From: Psilocybe azurescens
Lineage: Eukaryota > Basidiomycota > Agaricomycetes > Agaricales > Agrocybaceae
Direction: 5' to 3'
Length of the DNA stretch: 64,000 nucleotides
Assembly (NCBI GenBank): GCA_023853785.1
Contig: JAJIRX010000685.1
Span: 62,001-126,000, forward strand
Shown: one piece after another, positions 26,273 to 38,706 of the stretch
How positions within the stretch are numbered: the first letter of the stretch is position 1
Layout of the letters: every line of letters begins with the position of its first letter
The notes under the pieces: model-generated
What the model was told of the DNA's origin: nothing
The model's database searches: none
The model's input: the letters and a program-made list of their open reading frames with translations, nothing else
Translations under genes and position numbers: made by a program

Positions 26273-27217
26273 ATGACTTCAGAGTGGTTAGCCCCTTCAA
26301 CACGGTCAGAGCTCATCGAGAATCTCGTCTCTGGCGTCGGTTTGTCTTTCCGACTATTTCGAGTCGTTTTTTAGGCTTACTGGTGGCTTCATAGACCGTT
26401 ATAACCCTTCCAATGTCGGCATTCTTGAAGACTATCTGTATCACCAAATCAGAAGTGAAGAGTACGATTGCCTAGCTAATTTGGCCATCTTAAAGCTGTA
26501 CGTATTCATACGCTTTGGTACTAGCATTACTAACTTGTCTTCATCTCATTGCAGCTATCAATTTAATCCTGATCTTTACAACCCAGATGTTGTCATTAAC
26601 ATCCTCATAAAAGCCCTCACAGCATCCCCCTTACCCGACTTCAATCTGTGCATATCCCTCCTTGACGAAAGATCCTTGAACTCTCAGCTCGATGAACCTG
26701 ACCCACTGCCCACTATTCTCCCCACTCTCAAAGGCCTCCACAACCTTCTTTTCCGTTGTCGGTTCCCCGCCTTCTGGGAGATCTACCAATCCACCGAACT
26801 GGAACTTCTCCGAGATAACTACACCGTCGAGGTAACAGGGTTCGAGGATGCTGTCCGTGCCGTCGCTATCCGTGCTGTCAGAGCTACATTTACCAGAATC
26901 AGCTCAGAGAGACTCGGATCATACTTGAACCTGTCTGGTACGTATCTTGTACTTCCTCCTCTTTATGTCATATTTACGCAAACCTAATAGGATCTGATCT
27001 GACCGCTTACATTCAAAAACTGGGCTGGTCTGTCGACTCGTCCACCTCGGTTGTAACAATACCTCCAAACCCAGACAACCAAATTGAGGCTACCGTCGTA
27101 CAAGAAAGCGTCAAGCTTCCTCGTACGTATTTTCATCTTTCATGTCACCGCATCAATTTAACTGGTCTCTCTTCAGAATTGACCAAGATTATCGCTCACT
27201 CAGTAGCCAAGGCATAA
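26273..27217 (+). CDS. EIF3K: Translation initiation factor eIF3 subunit K
   Basis: Non-essential PCI/HAM-type subunit of eIF3, which recruits mRNA to the 40S ribosome. Start MTSEWLAPSTRSELIENLVS at 26273, then VDRYNPSNVGILEDYLYHQI, EEYDCLANLAILKLYQFNPD, YNPDVVINILIKALTASPLP, LLFRCRFPAFWEIY, VTGFEDAVRAVAIRAVRATF and the C-terminal winged-helix part LTAYIQKLGWSVD with NPDNQIEATVVQESVKLPQL. Six exons, all in frame, stop at 27215-27217, about 240 residues, normal for the family. No frame break. Its 3' end converges on the AVT1-like gene across 84 bp. Confidence 0.95.
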
Positions 27218-27301
27218 ATGCCATACATAGGTATTCACGTTTTGTACGAACATCGATTTTAGCGGCGTGCTGTTATATTTAAGTAGAAAATCAATTGTTC
27301 G

Positions 27302-29706
27302 TTAAGCCGCTAAGAAGGCCGCTACAGTGCCCCAAATTGCCATTGTAACCCCTGTGGTGATAATTATACCGTCGAACAAGCCACATTTCCCCCCGATAAC
27401 AACTTTCGCCATAACTGGACCCACGATTGAGAGCATGAAAGCAGAAAATGAACCAAGGAAAGCCATCATAGAGCTAAACTCCGGCACTGCAACCGAGACG
27501 GCTACAGCGAGAGTCGTTAAAAAGATTCGTTGTAGGATTGCCAGCGAGCGTTTCCATCCAAAGCCTGAGCTTCCTGGTGCGCCTGATAGACCATCGGGTT
27601 TGTCTACAAGGTCCTCTGGTGACGAGATTGGGGTATCTATCCCCAGCAATATTTCAACCGTGGTATTCAACTATAAGTCATGTTAGTCATGTTATCCGCA
27701 TTGATAAGGATGCCTACATACCGGTTGAGTGTTAAGAGCAAATTTCGACCTGCATAATCATAAGCAAGTTAATCCAACCACTGTTCTCACCAGTTACTCA
27801 CAATGGACTAAGAACTAGCATCCAGAGACAAAGGGTATTGAGAAAAGGGTTGTAGCCAGGAGTTGCCAAAAGATCCATGCTGATCTTCATCGAATCCACA
27901 CTTCAGTACCAAATTATGAGGAATATCACAGCGATTCTTACCTCGTCACTGACATGATTACCGAACATCATATACCCAGCATAGCCAATTAAAGCGTATA
28001 TAAAGGTCGCAACAACCTACACAAAATTGAAAACAACAAAAGTCAGATGCTCGTGAATGCTGTCTTTGGCGTACATTCACTTACGAAAGCCCAATTTATC
28101 ATACTATCGAATTTTGTCGGATCTATCATATCTCTTGCTAGAGATGGTATCACGGCGTGTCCTGAGAACTAGCATAAAAATAAGTAAGTGGGTTGTCGAC
28201 GCAATGTGGTACGTCACTTACACCAGCCATGAATAAGCCAAACGCTATACCCAACTTATTGAAGCTTTTCACTCCAAAGTCAGTTTCTGCTGGCGACCAG
28301 AGACTTCCAGGGGCTTCTTTTTTGAAATGCCATCGACTAATATCACGACAGCCAGAAGGACGGTAGAGATGATACCCAAAATGGAGGTATACGATAGGAG
28401 AGAGAGGGGCAGGAATACGGTGGGGATGAGCCTAGAGAATGGACATAGATTCAGCATCGGGAGATGAACGATAAATATCGCGTAATTACAAAAATGTGCC
28501 CCATATTTTGAAAGTGTTTGACGAATACTGAGGCATCAGGGAATGCAACGAGTCGCCATACAGTGTGATAAGAACCACGCTGTCAAGAAAAGATAAGCGT
28601 CTAGCTAATAGTATTTATTGATTGGAAAGGATTCCACCTGACAGCGAAGAGCTCTAAGCAGAACATTGCACTGATGAAGGGGGTTACTCTGGGACCGAAT
28701 GCTTTCCTTCCTATATCTGAATAAGAGCGAATGCGAGGATCTGACAAGATAATTCGAGCAAGGATTTTGGCTCTAAATCAAAGTCAGTATCGAACAAAAC
28801 TACGAGCGAAGGGGTACGAATAGACTGACGTATAGCATGCCACAAAACCATAAGATATAATCAAAGCTGTTCCAACGGCCCAGCCAGAGTACGCGAATGC
28901 AAGGGGTTCCGATAACATGCCAATTCCCAGCAAAATCGCTATAGAATTGAACAGCTTCAAATATAAAGTCAGCAACCTAATTCATACCGAGAAACAAGAT
29001 AGCACACCGTCTGTCCAAAGGTGCTTTGGCCGCCCCAATGGCGATGGACACCTTTGCTCGCCGAGGAGGAGGTAGAGAGACGACGGCGGGACACAGAAGT
29101 CCCCTCTTCAAACGATGCAGCCGGCAACAAATCTTTCGCAGGGAAAGCGGCGTCCACGGTGCGGTAAGGACGAGGTAGAGCAGAGAAAGAAACTTTCTTA
29201 TTCAATAAAGGGGTATCTTCTCGAACACTCGAAGGGCCAGAGGGTGGCAGTTGAAGTCGGTGAGACGAAAGAGGTTGACGAAGATGTCTCTCTGACAGTA
29301 TAGCTGCCTGCTCTCTTAGTAATGCTTGTCGTGGAGAATCATATTCCTCATCCCAGCTCAATTGACCAATAAAGGAGTCGTCGCGTGCTCTGGGCTCTGC
29401 AGTAGGGGTGCCGTCCAAGCCCTGGTCCTCAAAGTCAGAGTCTTCCTCTCCGATACGAAATGAGCCCTGGGCTTCCTCGTCGTCTTCGTTGTCATACTCA
29501 AGGTCAGAGGTATCGGAGGAAGAGGCTACGGTAGAGGCAGCAACAAGATACTGAGCTCGTCGGTCTTGAGGAGCGACAAAATATTTGAGATTGTAACGAG
29601 GACGATATGCAGGAGGTTAAGACTCACATGACTGAATAGCATCTCTGACACTGACCCTCGCACTGGACGCAGAACCGACAACAAACGAAGGAGAAAAAGA
29701 GGACAT
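27302..29706 (-). CDS. AVT1: Vacuolar amino acid transporter, AVT1-like (AAAP family)
   Basis: Proton-coupled importer of neutral amino acids into the vacuole. The long hydrophilic N-terminus (start MSSFSPSFVVGSASSARVSV at 29706; acidic stretch NEDDEEAQGSFRIGEEDSDF) is typical of Avt1. The membrane part begins FGQTLFNSIAILLGIGMLSE with PLAFAYSGWAVG, the AAAP signature, and continues through SMINWAFVVATFIYALIGYA to the last helices PEFSSMMAFLGSFSAFMLSI and TTGVTMAIWGTVAAFLAA. About eleven hydrophobic segments, around 650 residues. One frame break at the T run 28318-28323 (plus strand), where one base must be added to keep SKKEAPGSLWSPAETDFG. Substrate set unknown. Confidence 0.9.
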
Positions 29707-30045
29707 ATGCAGTTACAGTTACTCCGCATCCCAAGCCCTCCACCGTATATATACTCATACACGTACATTTGCAATCTTATCGTTTTATTACTAGCGAATT
29801 TCTTCGACATGATCCGGCTAGTGCCAGCCTTCGATCACGAAGAAAAACAAAAACTTTATCGCCATCAAATTCTCAAGAACACAAAGCTCTCCACTCTTCA
29901 GCCTCAAAGGTGTTATTAACCCTTCATATCGTCATAAACAGGTAGCTACTAGGCCTTAGTCTATCTTATTGAATGTATGTATATTGCAGAGTCGTAATTT
30001 TAGGTGCAGTGTGTGTGTGTGTTATCTCGACGCCAAGTAAAAATC
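29707..30045. other. Intergenic, with a (GT)7 microsatellite
   Basis: About 340 bp between the AVT1-like start and the ITC1 stop. The repeat GTGTGTGTGTGTGT at 30009-30022 lies 24 bp beyond the ITC1 stop codon, in its probable 3' untranslated region. Plus-strand ATG at 29810 opens only a short frame without support. Confidence 0.5.
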
Positions 30046-33000
30046 TTAGGAAGAATTGATCGCTCTGCGGTTCGTCCAGAGCATATAAGGGTCCCTTGAA
30101 AGATCGTACCCAAGGGCTGACTTTCGAGCGCTTCGGCGTGCATCAGGAAGTTTGGCGTTACTATTGAGATCCTACATTTTTTGCTTTAGCCTATAGCGCA
30201 AATCATGGGAGCAATACACCTACTGCCGTTCGTTTCCGCATGCCAGCGGTGATATGAACCCACCATTTGGTGAGTAGAGTTTTCAAGGCCAGTTCGCGAT
30301 GACCTTTTGGGTTCAACCATGAAACAAATGCTTCGAGCTATCAACCTAGGTAAGCATAGATTTTGATAGAATGATGTAAACAAACCTCTTCCAGCTCGGT
30401 ATAAGCTGCCCAGTCTGAAGAACTAAGCATTCCTTCCTCGCCCTCTTCTTCCCTTCCTCCTGAGGTCAATGTCTTCATTATCTTCCAGAGCCTTCTTCTC
30501 CAATTGCTGTAAGTCAAACTCGCTCGGACCTTGGATAAATAATCTCCCGGTGCCATACAGCGCAATTCCCCCACTCCCAACCAAAGAAGCGGATCCCATA
30601 CCATCAAACCACCAAATTCGATTGTAGAACCTGTCTCGACCAAGTGGTTTAACGCGGACAGCTCCGAGAAGTTTTCTAAATTCACGTTCTATGCCTTCCA
30701 ATCGACGCTCAAGTTTATTCACTTCTTCATCCAGGCGACGATGCTCAGCAATAGCTTGCTTCTGGGACGCCTGCTTTGCTCGGGCAGCCTCTCTCTCCTT
30801 CGAATGAGCGATAGTGTGGGCTTTGATGCGTAAATCTTTTGACGTGAGCTCTTCTTCCCACCTGCTGAGGGTGACTCTGAACCACCTTCCGAGTCGGATA
30901 GCTCACTTGAATCTTGCATCGCAATATCGTCACCGTTCCCGTTAGGGGCGGGAGATTCTTCTTCTTTGGTCTCGCCCAAAAGAATTCCCATTTCTTCTTG
31001 GCTATATGAATCGCATCAGATGACGGAGCCGGAATAATCCACCAAAGGAAAGGCTTACTACTGTTTCTTCTGACGATTTACTTCTATCTTCTCCTTCCTG
31101 AGAGCAGTTAACTGTTCTTCACAAGATTCCATGTGCGCATGAATGGCTTTCGAAGATACTGCCAGGTTGCACATAAAAGACAAAATAGCAATACGGTCTT
31201 CTGGAGGCAGACTGTAGTATCTATCACTTGGAGGAGCGACGCTTTGTAGAGTGGGTTGATCGCCGTCGACGGGAGTGGGAGCTCTAGATTCAGACGAAGT
31301 AAGAGCAGGGGCAAAAAGCAGTTTGGTCAGAATTTCCTGGAGCCTTGGGAAATTGATTGTGTTGGCGTGCTGAATGGCGTATTATCAGTCTCGATATTTC
31401 AAAAATAAAGCATCAAGACAAACATCTTTCAGACAACCCACAAGAGCTTCCTCCCAACCCTCCCGACCCTCCGTGAAACGAAGAGGCACTCTTTCCCAAT
31501 TATTTCCAACATCCGCCATGGCAGCAACCAGCTCATCAATGGTGAGTCCGAGTACAGGCACTTCCTCCTTACCAGCATTCTCCAGGTCCTCTTTGCATTT
31601 AAGGAGAGACAAAGAGCACTGTGTCTCACAAACGAGACTGTTCGTAGATTATAGATTAAAGTAGAATGTATCTCGGCGAGAAGGGAGCAGGGTTGATCAG
31701 TCGCTGAATGGCGGAGTGCATGTTCAAGTTCATCAAGTGAAAAGACGGATAAGTGAAGAGGTTGCCTGCAAAATAAGGATGAGTGGCCGTAAGAACATGT
31801 CAGTAATCGACGTACCCATATACAACCAAGAAATTCCACGCCATCAAAAATGATTCAAAGGCGCCAGGGATATCATTGAAAGGTAATGTAAGCCTGTTGG
31901 CCAAAGGTCTTGTTACTCGCATCCCAGCCTTTTTATCTTTATCTGCAATCCGGACATCGAGATCTTCGGTAGGGTACCGAATAGGTTTTTTCTTCTTCTT
32001 TTCCGCAGCAATCCGTTCTGCTTCCTCTTTGGCGAGTCTTTGCTTTTCGGCCTTTTCGCGGGCTTCACGCTCGCGTTTTTCGGCTGCAATAGCAAGTGCA
32101 CGGGCTAAATGTGAGCTGAGTTCATGTAAGCGCTCGCTATAGACGTGGCATACCTTTATCTTCTTGGGCGGCGGTCATCTTCTTTTGCTTCTTGGTCGGG
32201 GGGCCTTCTTTATCCTCCCAGGCTTTCTTTCTCTTGTCAATTTCGCCCTTCTTGATAATTTCAACGCCTTGACGCGTTTCTTCAGGCATAACGGAGTCCA
32301 CTCCATATCGCTTGGCAATGGGACCTTTCACAGTCCAAGGGGATGCTACAGCAGCTTCTCGATCGACGCAATCGCGTATGAACCGACGAAGGATGGACTT
32401 GGAAAAGGAGAGGCGATCGCGACTGCAAAAAAAATAAGCTTCAAAAATGACACGGTCGTGTGATTAAGGTCTGACCTCATCATATTGCATTGCACTTCAA
32501 TCAGACTACCGACTAGGCGCTTATCGTGATCGGAGATTTTGGATGAACTTTTCCCCTTCTCGTGACTTTTATCCCGTTCCAAGTCTGTAAGATGGACCCA
32601 GTAGTAATAGAGGGTAGGGTTGTCGTTGGCATATGCGTCTTTCGCGGGAATCTTAAGGTCTCCTCCAATGATATGGGGCGGGTCATCGTCAAGAGTTGAG
32701 GACGACGACGCATCCATATGCGCGTCACGCGCCTTCGCGTCCGAGTTATATTTTGGAGGGTACACTTTCTCTACACGAGCATAGTATCTAGAAGAAATCA
32801 ACGGTCAGCGAACAAGTACAGACGCGAATGCGTGGTAACACCCACTTGATACCAGACAGATCGATGAGGACTCCTACAAATTTGCGAAACAGACGTATGG
32901 ATAACTGTATGACGGAAATAGCGAAAACAAAAAACGTACTCTCTCCAGGAAAGTATCTATCTTTGAAGCGCTCATACACGGCCTCAACCAGGTGATCAAG

Positions 33001-33454
33001 ACGACCCATGACCTCTGCAGACATAATTCAACCAGTGAGCGGGAGCACTTCCATGAATGGAGAGAAAGAGCAGCGGAACGCACGCCATTGAACGGCTTTG
33101 AGGACGGCTGGCTTAAGAGGCTCGGAAAATCTCGAGTGCAAAGTCCTCGCTTCTTGTCGCTCACTTTCGACGGCCTGAAAGTAGTCCAAACCGCTCTTGC
33201 CTGTCACCTCGCACTGGAACTGCTTGAGACGGTAGAAAGACATGCGCGCCGCATAGGCTCTGATGTAAATAGAACATGGCATGAGCACAAAGAGACAAGA
33301 GGGGGCAATGCTGGATGACGCACTCATAAGTCTCGAATATTTCGCCTGTCTGGTCGAGATAGAAGACATGCTTGTTGGGATCGGACTTGACGGCGAGCAA
33401 GAGGGACTCGGAAGGCTCTGTGAGGACGACGCGCTTGCGACGACAGGTGGGCAT
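30046..33454 (-). CDS. ITC1: ISWI complex subunit Itc1/Acf1-like (WAC, DDT, WHIM)
   Basis: Accessory subunit that targets and regulates the ISW2/ACF chromatin remodeller. Seen in order: WAC domain at the start (MPTCRRKRVVLTEPSESLLL, then GLDYFQAVESERQEARTLHS and LVEAVYERFKDRYFPGE); a middle part with SGIKYYARVEKVYPPKY; a Lys/Glu-rich coiled stretch (AEKREREAREKAEKQRLAKE); DDT domain (FESFLMAWNFLVVYG, then HLSVFSLDELEHAL); WHIM1-like IDELVAAMADVGNNW; and WHIM2-like LGRDRFYNRIWWFDG with GTGRLFIQGPSE and ELEEVDAFV-type end. The C-terminus is KWWVHITAGMRKRT, ending RAINSS at 30046-30048. One frame change at the C run 30451-30453 (plus strand). About 1,000 residues over at least ten exons. Confidence 0.9.
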
Positions 33455-34132
33455 GTGTAGGAAAAGAGATGGGGAGAGGAGAGACGGAAGGAGGGTGGAT
33501 GGCTGTGGTGGGAGGAAAAAGGGAGGGGTGATGATGGCAAAGCGGCAAAGAAAGGGACAGGTGGCTGGTCGGAGAACGGGGGCTGATCATATTACTGCCT
33601 ACACCTCTTTCCAAAATCCATCCTTTCCTCTATTTACCCACACAACCGAGTCTGCTTTCTCCACTATGTCCGCCACAAATCCCAGCTATCCCGACTCTAT
33701 ACACGTCCCACATCCACTCTCAATACACCACCCGGGCCCAACCATCCGTCAACCGTCCTTCCTACTCGGTCTGCATTGTCCAAGTCCAATTTCAATTCCC
33801 CGCTTTTTCTTCCGTCTTCTTCTTCTATCCCGCGGTTTCCCCCGTATATTTTCTGTCGTCTCCATCCACCATCACATAATAATCACCCATACCCTTTTTC
33901 TGCCAATTTTGACGTTTTCAAAGTTCACCGCAAAGTATACAGACCTGCATGTTCGTCTGTCACGTGGGATACCGTCGCGCCGCCCAATGGCCAGAATCTG
34001 ATGCAAATACTACAAAAGGTATATCATAAAGAACATTAACAGCGTATATGTCTACAAAATCCCATATTACAATTACAAACAAGTAAACATAACCATAAGA
34101 AATAAATCGTCAGTCAGTCTGTGTTGTGAAAT
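33455..34132. other. Intergenic upstream of ITC1, with one E-box
   Basis: About 680 bp of pyrimidine-rich plus-strand sequence between two minus-strand genes. CACGTG occurs at 33961-33966. A 209-codon plus-strand frame crosses it but begins inside ITC1 and has Ser/Pro/His bias from the CT-rich sequence, so I do not call it. Confidence 0.45.
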
Positions 34133-36573
34133 CAATCAATGCTTCGTCGCTTATCCTCCCTTCTTGATGCTTCAGGCGTTCCAATAAGGCGCAGTCTATC
34201 TCTCAGATTCGATCGCGGTATAGATGTGGGCGCGACCTTGTCGACCTCCGAGCCCTCATCATTATTCAGCGCCTTTTTCTGCAAAGTGCATCAGTTTTGA
34301 TATGTATCAATAGGGAAATTGACTGAAGCTATGTACTTACCGAATTTTTTTTGCTCAAAGAAAAAATCGTCGCACACCAGAACTACCCTCTCTGGGTTTG
34401 GGAATTAATGTAGATTGTGATTTTTTGTGCTTTGTATCCATTGCGTCCATTATGACGATGGCCTTGGCAGTAGGAGATGGCTGTTCAATAGGTGGTTGAG
34501 AATTTGTGTGTTTGATTGGTGCCAGCTCTGTTGATTGCGCCTTGGGTTCGACGCTTTCGACCAACAGGACTTGCAGTGTTCGGATTGTCTACATCAACGA
34601 GTACCCAACCTTGACCCCCTCCAGCTGAAGGTGGCTGATGCGATCTATCCACCGGCAGCTGAGGAATAGGAGGGGGCGGCGAAGTCGAGTGGATGATTCC
34701 AACCAAAGCAGCTTCGCTCTTCCTCAAAGGCATATCCGGCCTTACGATTTCCGGTGCATCGATACGAGAGCCCATTTCGTGAACAGGCGTCTTGTTTTGT
34801 TCCGATGGCATGGCTCCCATCTGACTCTCATCCTCGGACTTTTCCATGATAGGCGTAGGTTGCCAGCCACCTGGAAAAGCTGGTCCACTAGATGGAGCGC
34901 GACTAGGCTTGATTCTCTGCTCGTTTTTCATTTCCTCCTTGAGTGGGCCTGTCCACTGTATAGGAATTTCACAGCTGACTTCGCTGTTCGTCGAAAATGC
35001 AGAGTCACGGAAAGTGCCAACGCCAAGTAGCGGAGGCAAAGCAGGGGGGGAGTCTGACATAACAGGAGGAGAAATATCGAAGTAGTTCTTTTCTGAAGTA
35101 GGCGAAGGTTTGTATGGTAATGGGGACATGGAAGGAGGTTTCAATGGAGGCGATATTTTCACACTATCAGATGCAGATATAGGGGGAGGTGAGACATTGG
35201 GGAATTCCACAGATGGTTTTACAACATTATGCGTTTGGTGAAAAGCTCCATCAGGGGTTGAAGGAGTGCTATATATATTTGGACCAGCTCCAACTCCCGT
35301 CATATCCTCGATACCGCTAGATATGGTACTGGGCATGTGAGCACGCAGAGAGGTGGATTCAATGGGCTCATCAGGGATGTCCAAATCTTGCCCCACCGAT
35401 ATTGGCACTTGTGCTCTTGGAGCAGGTTTTCGAAGGACCTGAGGTTGAGAACCATAGCGTGGCCGTTGAGGAATTTCTGTAGCAGCTCGTTGATTTTGTG
35501 GAGGAAGTGTGTGAGGTGCCGCCGACGTTGGATCTGTTGCCACCCTTCGATGCTGATTCACATTATCCGGACCAAGGTGACCTTCCTTAAAAGGCACCAG
35601 GGGCATCATAGGACTTCTGACCGGGTTCCCATCAAGTGATTGTTTAGAGGTCTCATAAAAGAACCACCTTCGGGGGCCGGTCCAGTAAAGATCCATAGGT
35701 CCTTGACTCTTGAACGGTTTGTAAGTGAGATAGAGGTCAGAAGTGTAAATGAGTGCGAGTCGAGAGACGTCAATAAGGAGAGTATGTGTACTAGAGAATC
35801 TGTCGCGAAGGTGTCTTCTTGAAACCCTGTCATACAGTAATCGTCGATATTTCACAATGAGAAAGGTCGTGATTAAAGCTCACATTTGTAGCCTTTTAAT
35901 TTAAATTCGTACGAATTTTCCCCTACTTTCTTTTCTGCAACCACGCCCCTTGGCCAAGACCCCCGAACGGCTTGAAGAATAGCAGGGGTAAGGTGAAGCG
36001 GAGGAGATATAACACGCATAACTGTTACAGAGGAGAACGATATGGCAAATGGAACCCGTTTAGCCTGGGATTTGTCGCCCAGAGCCAAGGAGCTTCCAGC
36101 AACGCTATCGTGTTTCGGCGAATTTGTTGAAGGTGGTAAAGGCGTGACCGTCCTCGACGTTGGGGGAGTATTGGAAAGAGTTGAAAAGGTCATGGCTAGG
36201 CGGTCGTCTGCTTCTCTACCATAATCAATAGTTGAGAGATATGCATAGCCAGATTGGTAAATGACGGCTATGATATCGACGAGGAGTTTCTCTGTCGGCA
36301 CGGACTTTGGATTTGCCCAGGGTTTACCATCGAGAGCAAACTCATAAAGATTGTGAGCGGTATCTTCCCTGGAAGCTATAACATGGACAGACTGTTCTAG
36401 AAGACGTCGAAGAGAAGCGACCGCAAGGGGGAAAAAGAATAAAGACGAATACAATTGGAGCTAGAGAGTGCAAGAAGAGAGAATGATTTTGTCTGAGCGG
36501 AGAGCTCCTTCATAAATTCCTTTCGAGGTGTGAAAGAAATGTCCTGAGATGTCCCCGGGGAAGGAGAACTCAT
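34133..36573 (-). CDS. Unrecognised protein, structured N-terminal half and disordered Pro/Ser-rich C-terminal half
   Basis: I cannot name this gene, although its N-terminal half has the look of a conserved domain. Start MSSPSPGTSQDISFTPRKEF at 36573, then SSNCIRLYSFSPLAVASLRR, HNLYEFALDGKPWANPKS, VDIIAVIYQSGYAYLSTIDY, VMRVISPPLHLTPAILQAVR, GENSYEFKLKGYKC and FQEDTFATDSLVHILSLLTS, and SISLTNRSRVKDLWIFTGP. From about residue 250 on it is Pro/Ser-rich and low in hydrophobic residues, ending LRDRLRLIGTPEASRRED near 34133. No signal peptide, no membrane segment. Three frame breaks sit in homopolymers on the plus strand: G run 36427-36431, G run 35672-35676 and A run 34361-34366; the region near 34580 also changes frame. 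Total about 750 residues. Confidence 0.7.
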
Positions 36574-36649
36574 AGTAGTCTGCTGATAGAAAATAAGAAA
36601 CAAGCAAGCGACAGTGATCGACTGTGCGCTTCAACTTGGGCAGCTCAGA

Positions 36650-36700
36650 TGACGTCACAGCGCTCTAAGTACCACGTGCACTCCGCCAGGTAGCCACGTG
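36650..36700. promoter_or_regulatory. Cluster of one CRE-like and two E-box palindromes
   Basis: TGACGTCA at 36650-36657 and CACGTG at 36673-36678 and 36695-36700, all within 51 bp in the middle of the 276-bp divergent promoter between the unrecognised gene (-) and the oxidoreductase (+). The two E-boxes are 22 bp apart, two helical turns. Confidence 0.5.
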
Positions 36701-36849
36701 GTTATCTCATACCACGGCCCGGATCCCGCCAAGCAGCCCCTAACTCTCGGTCCGTCCAGGCAATCCGCGTTATCCTTTGAAGCTTAAAGAGTCAAAGGCT
36801 TCGGCACTATGCTCTTCTTCCCCATAACACCCCTTTCTTCTGGCTCACC

Positions 36850-38706
36850 ATGTCAGAGCTCAAGAAACTTAATGTTCTTATGTGTATGTTGTTTGCTTTC
36901 AGCAGCCCTTTCCATCACTAACTCTCAATCTTTAGGCGGGACAGGGGAGTACACCACCGGATGGACAGGGTCGGGGGCTTCCACGTCAGACAAGAAGGTG
37001 TGCGAATCATCCGCTCTATATGTACTGAATGCAACTCAATGGTCGCTGTCTACAGATAGGAGTGCGCTTTATTCTCATCACCTTGCATGCCTGGTTTTGA
37101 TCATGCTACAGGTCGTTGCACTCACTTTATTTGATCTTCGTAGACGTGAAAAGGTAGAGTTCGCTTCTATCTAACCGCATGAAGAGTGCTAATCCATAAT
37201 AAAGGTTAACCATCTCGCGATGGTTGGCGTTAATGGAAAAAATTTCTAGCCATCAGGCAGCACTTGGAAAAGAATATTGCAGGTGTTTACGCTGACATGG
37301 ATGTCAAGTAAGGAATTTGTGGCGCATTTGATGAAATATCGGATTAAACCTACTTGTCAGCTTTGAGGAGTTTCCAAAGGATGCTCAGGTTGATGCAGAC
37401 TCTTGTGCGCTTTTTTCATACCTCTCCTTTGATAAGATCCTGAGCGATATCTTGCTGCAGACAAAACAGCCATTGACCAGATGAAGCCAGGTGAAGCAGT
37501 CATCATTTTCACCCCAGACAGTAAGTTAAGGCGCTCTTACCGTTTATGGAAACTGATTCATTTACTTCTCCATAGGCACACATTTCCCCATAGCTCTTTA
37601 CGCAATTGAACGGGGTTTGCATGTCCTTGTTACGAAGCCTGCCACACAGTTATTGTCTCATCACAACGCCCTCATCGAAGCTGCTAAAAAGCATGATGTC
37701 GTTTGCTTCGTTGAGCACCATAAACGGTGGGCTATAGGCCAATGTCAATGATTTTAAATTGCTTATCTTGTATCTTCTGTTCAGCTTTGATCCTGTATAC
37801 AGCGATGCAAAAGCTAAAGCCGCCACTCTGGGGGAATTTAACTTTTTCAACGCATGGATGAGTCAACCCAAGAGCCAGCTTGAGACCTTCCGGGCATGGG
37901 CTGGAAAAGATTCGGACATAAGGTACTTCCGCTGCCGTGTCGAACTTCCAAGTTGCTTAGGCCAATCAATCTCAGCTACTATCTTTCTTCCCATCATATC
38001 GATATATGCTGCTGGATTTTACAAGACATTGCAATTCCCACCCGTGTTGTCGCGAGTGCCGCTACGGGGATAGCCACCAGCGAGCCGTATAACTGTGTTC
38101 CTCAAACAGAGGACACCATCACCCTTATGGTCGATTGGCAATCGGTGAAAAGTAAAACGCACAGGGGAACGGCGATTTATACCGCCAGTTGGACGGCGCC
38201 ATTGAAGGCCGGAGTCCATTCTGCCCAACATTGGTATTATATGGCGGAGAAGGTATCTACACATTTTTTTATTTTAAGTCAGGATTATAACCAACTAGTA
38301 ATCAACCGAAATTAGGGTGACATCAATGTTGACCAAGCGCACCGAGGCTACGACGTCACCGTCGACGACACTGGGAAAGCTTGGTACAACCCATTCTAGT
38401 GAGTCCAGTCCCGGTTCGAACGCATATCCGCATCACGGTATCAAATTATGATGCGCTAATACCTTGCGCACACGTAGCATGAAATACTCCCCCTCTGAGA
38501 GCGGTCATTTCGATGGTCAACGCGGATACGGCTACATCTCAATTGAGAAATTCATTGATGCAGTGCGCAGTGTGAACGCAGGACTGACGCAACCCTCGCA
38601 CTATGACAAACACGGGCTCCCCACTATCAGCAATACCGTCCTTACAACTGCTATTCTGAACGCCGGTCGCATCAGCCTAGACGAAAAAAAGGCCGGTCGG
38701 CATTAA
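36850..38706 (+). CDS. Gfo/Idh/MocA family NAD(P)-dependent oxidoreductase
   Basis: Rossmann-fold dehydrogenase acting on a sugar or related polyol; substrate not predictable. The start MSELKKLNVLMC joins across an intron to GTGEYTTGWTGSGASTSDKK, an unusual nucleotide-binding loop for the family. Then VVALTLFDLRRREK, PGEAVIIFTPDSTHFPIALY, the catalytic-lysine motif GLHVLVTKPATQLLSHHNAL (EKP replaced by TKP), CFVEHHKRFDPVYSDA, WAGKDSDISYYLSSHHIDIC and the C-terminal HFDGQRGYGYISIEKFIDAV, ending at 38704-38706. Nine or so exons. One frame break at the A run 37237-37242, where one added base turns a stop into KKFLAIRQHLEKN. Length about 440 residues. No signal peptide, so cytosolic. Confidence 0.85.

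Noticed and set aside
33372..34001. 209-codon plus-strand open frame
   Set aside because: Starts inside the ITC1 first exon on the other strand and continues through CT-rich promoter DNA.
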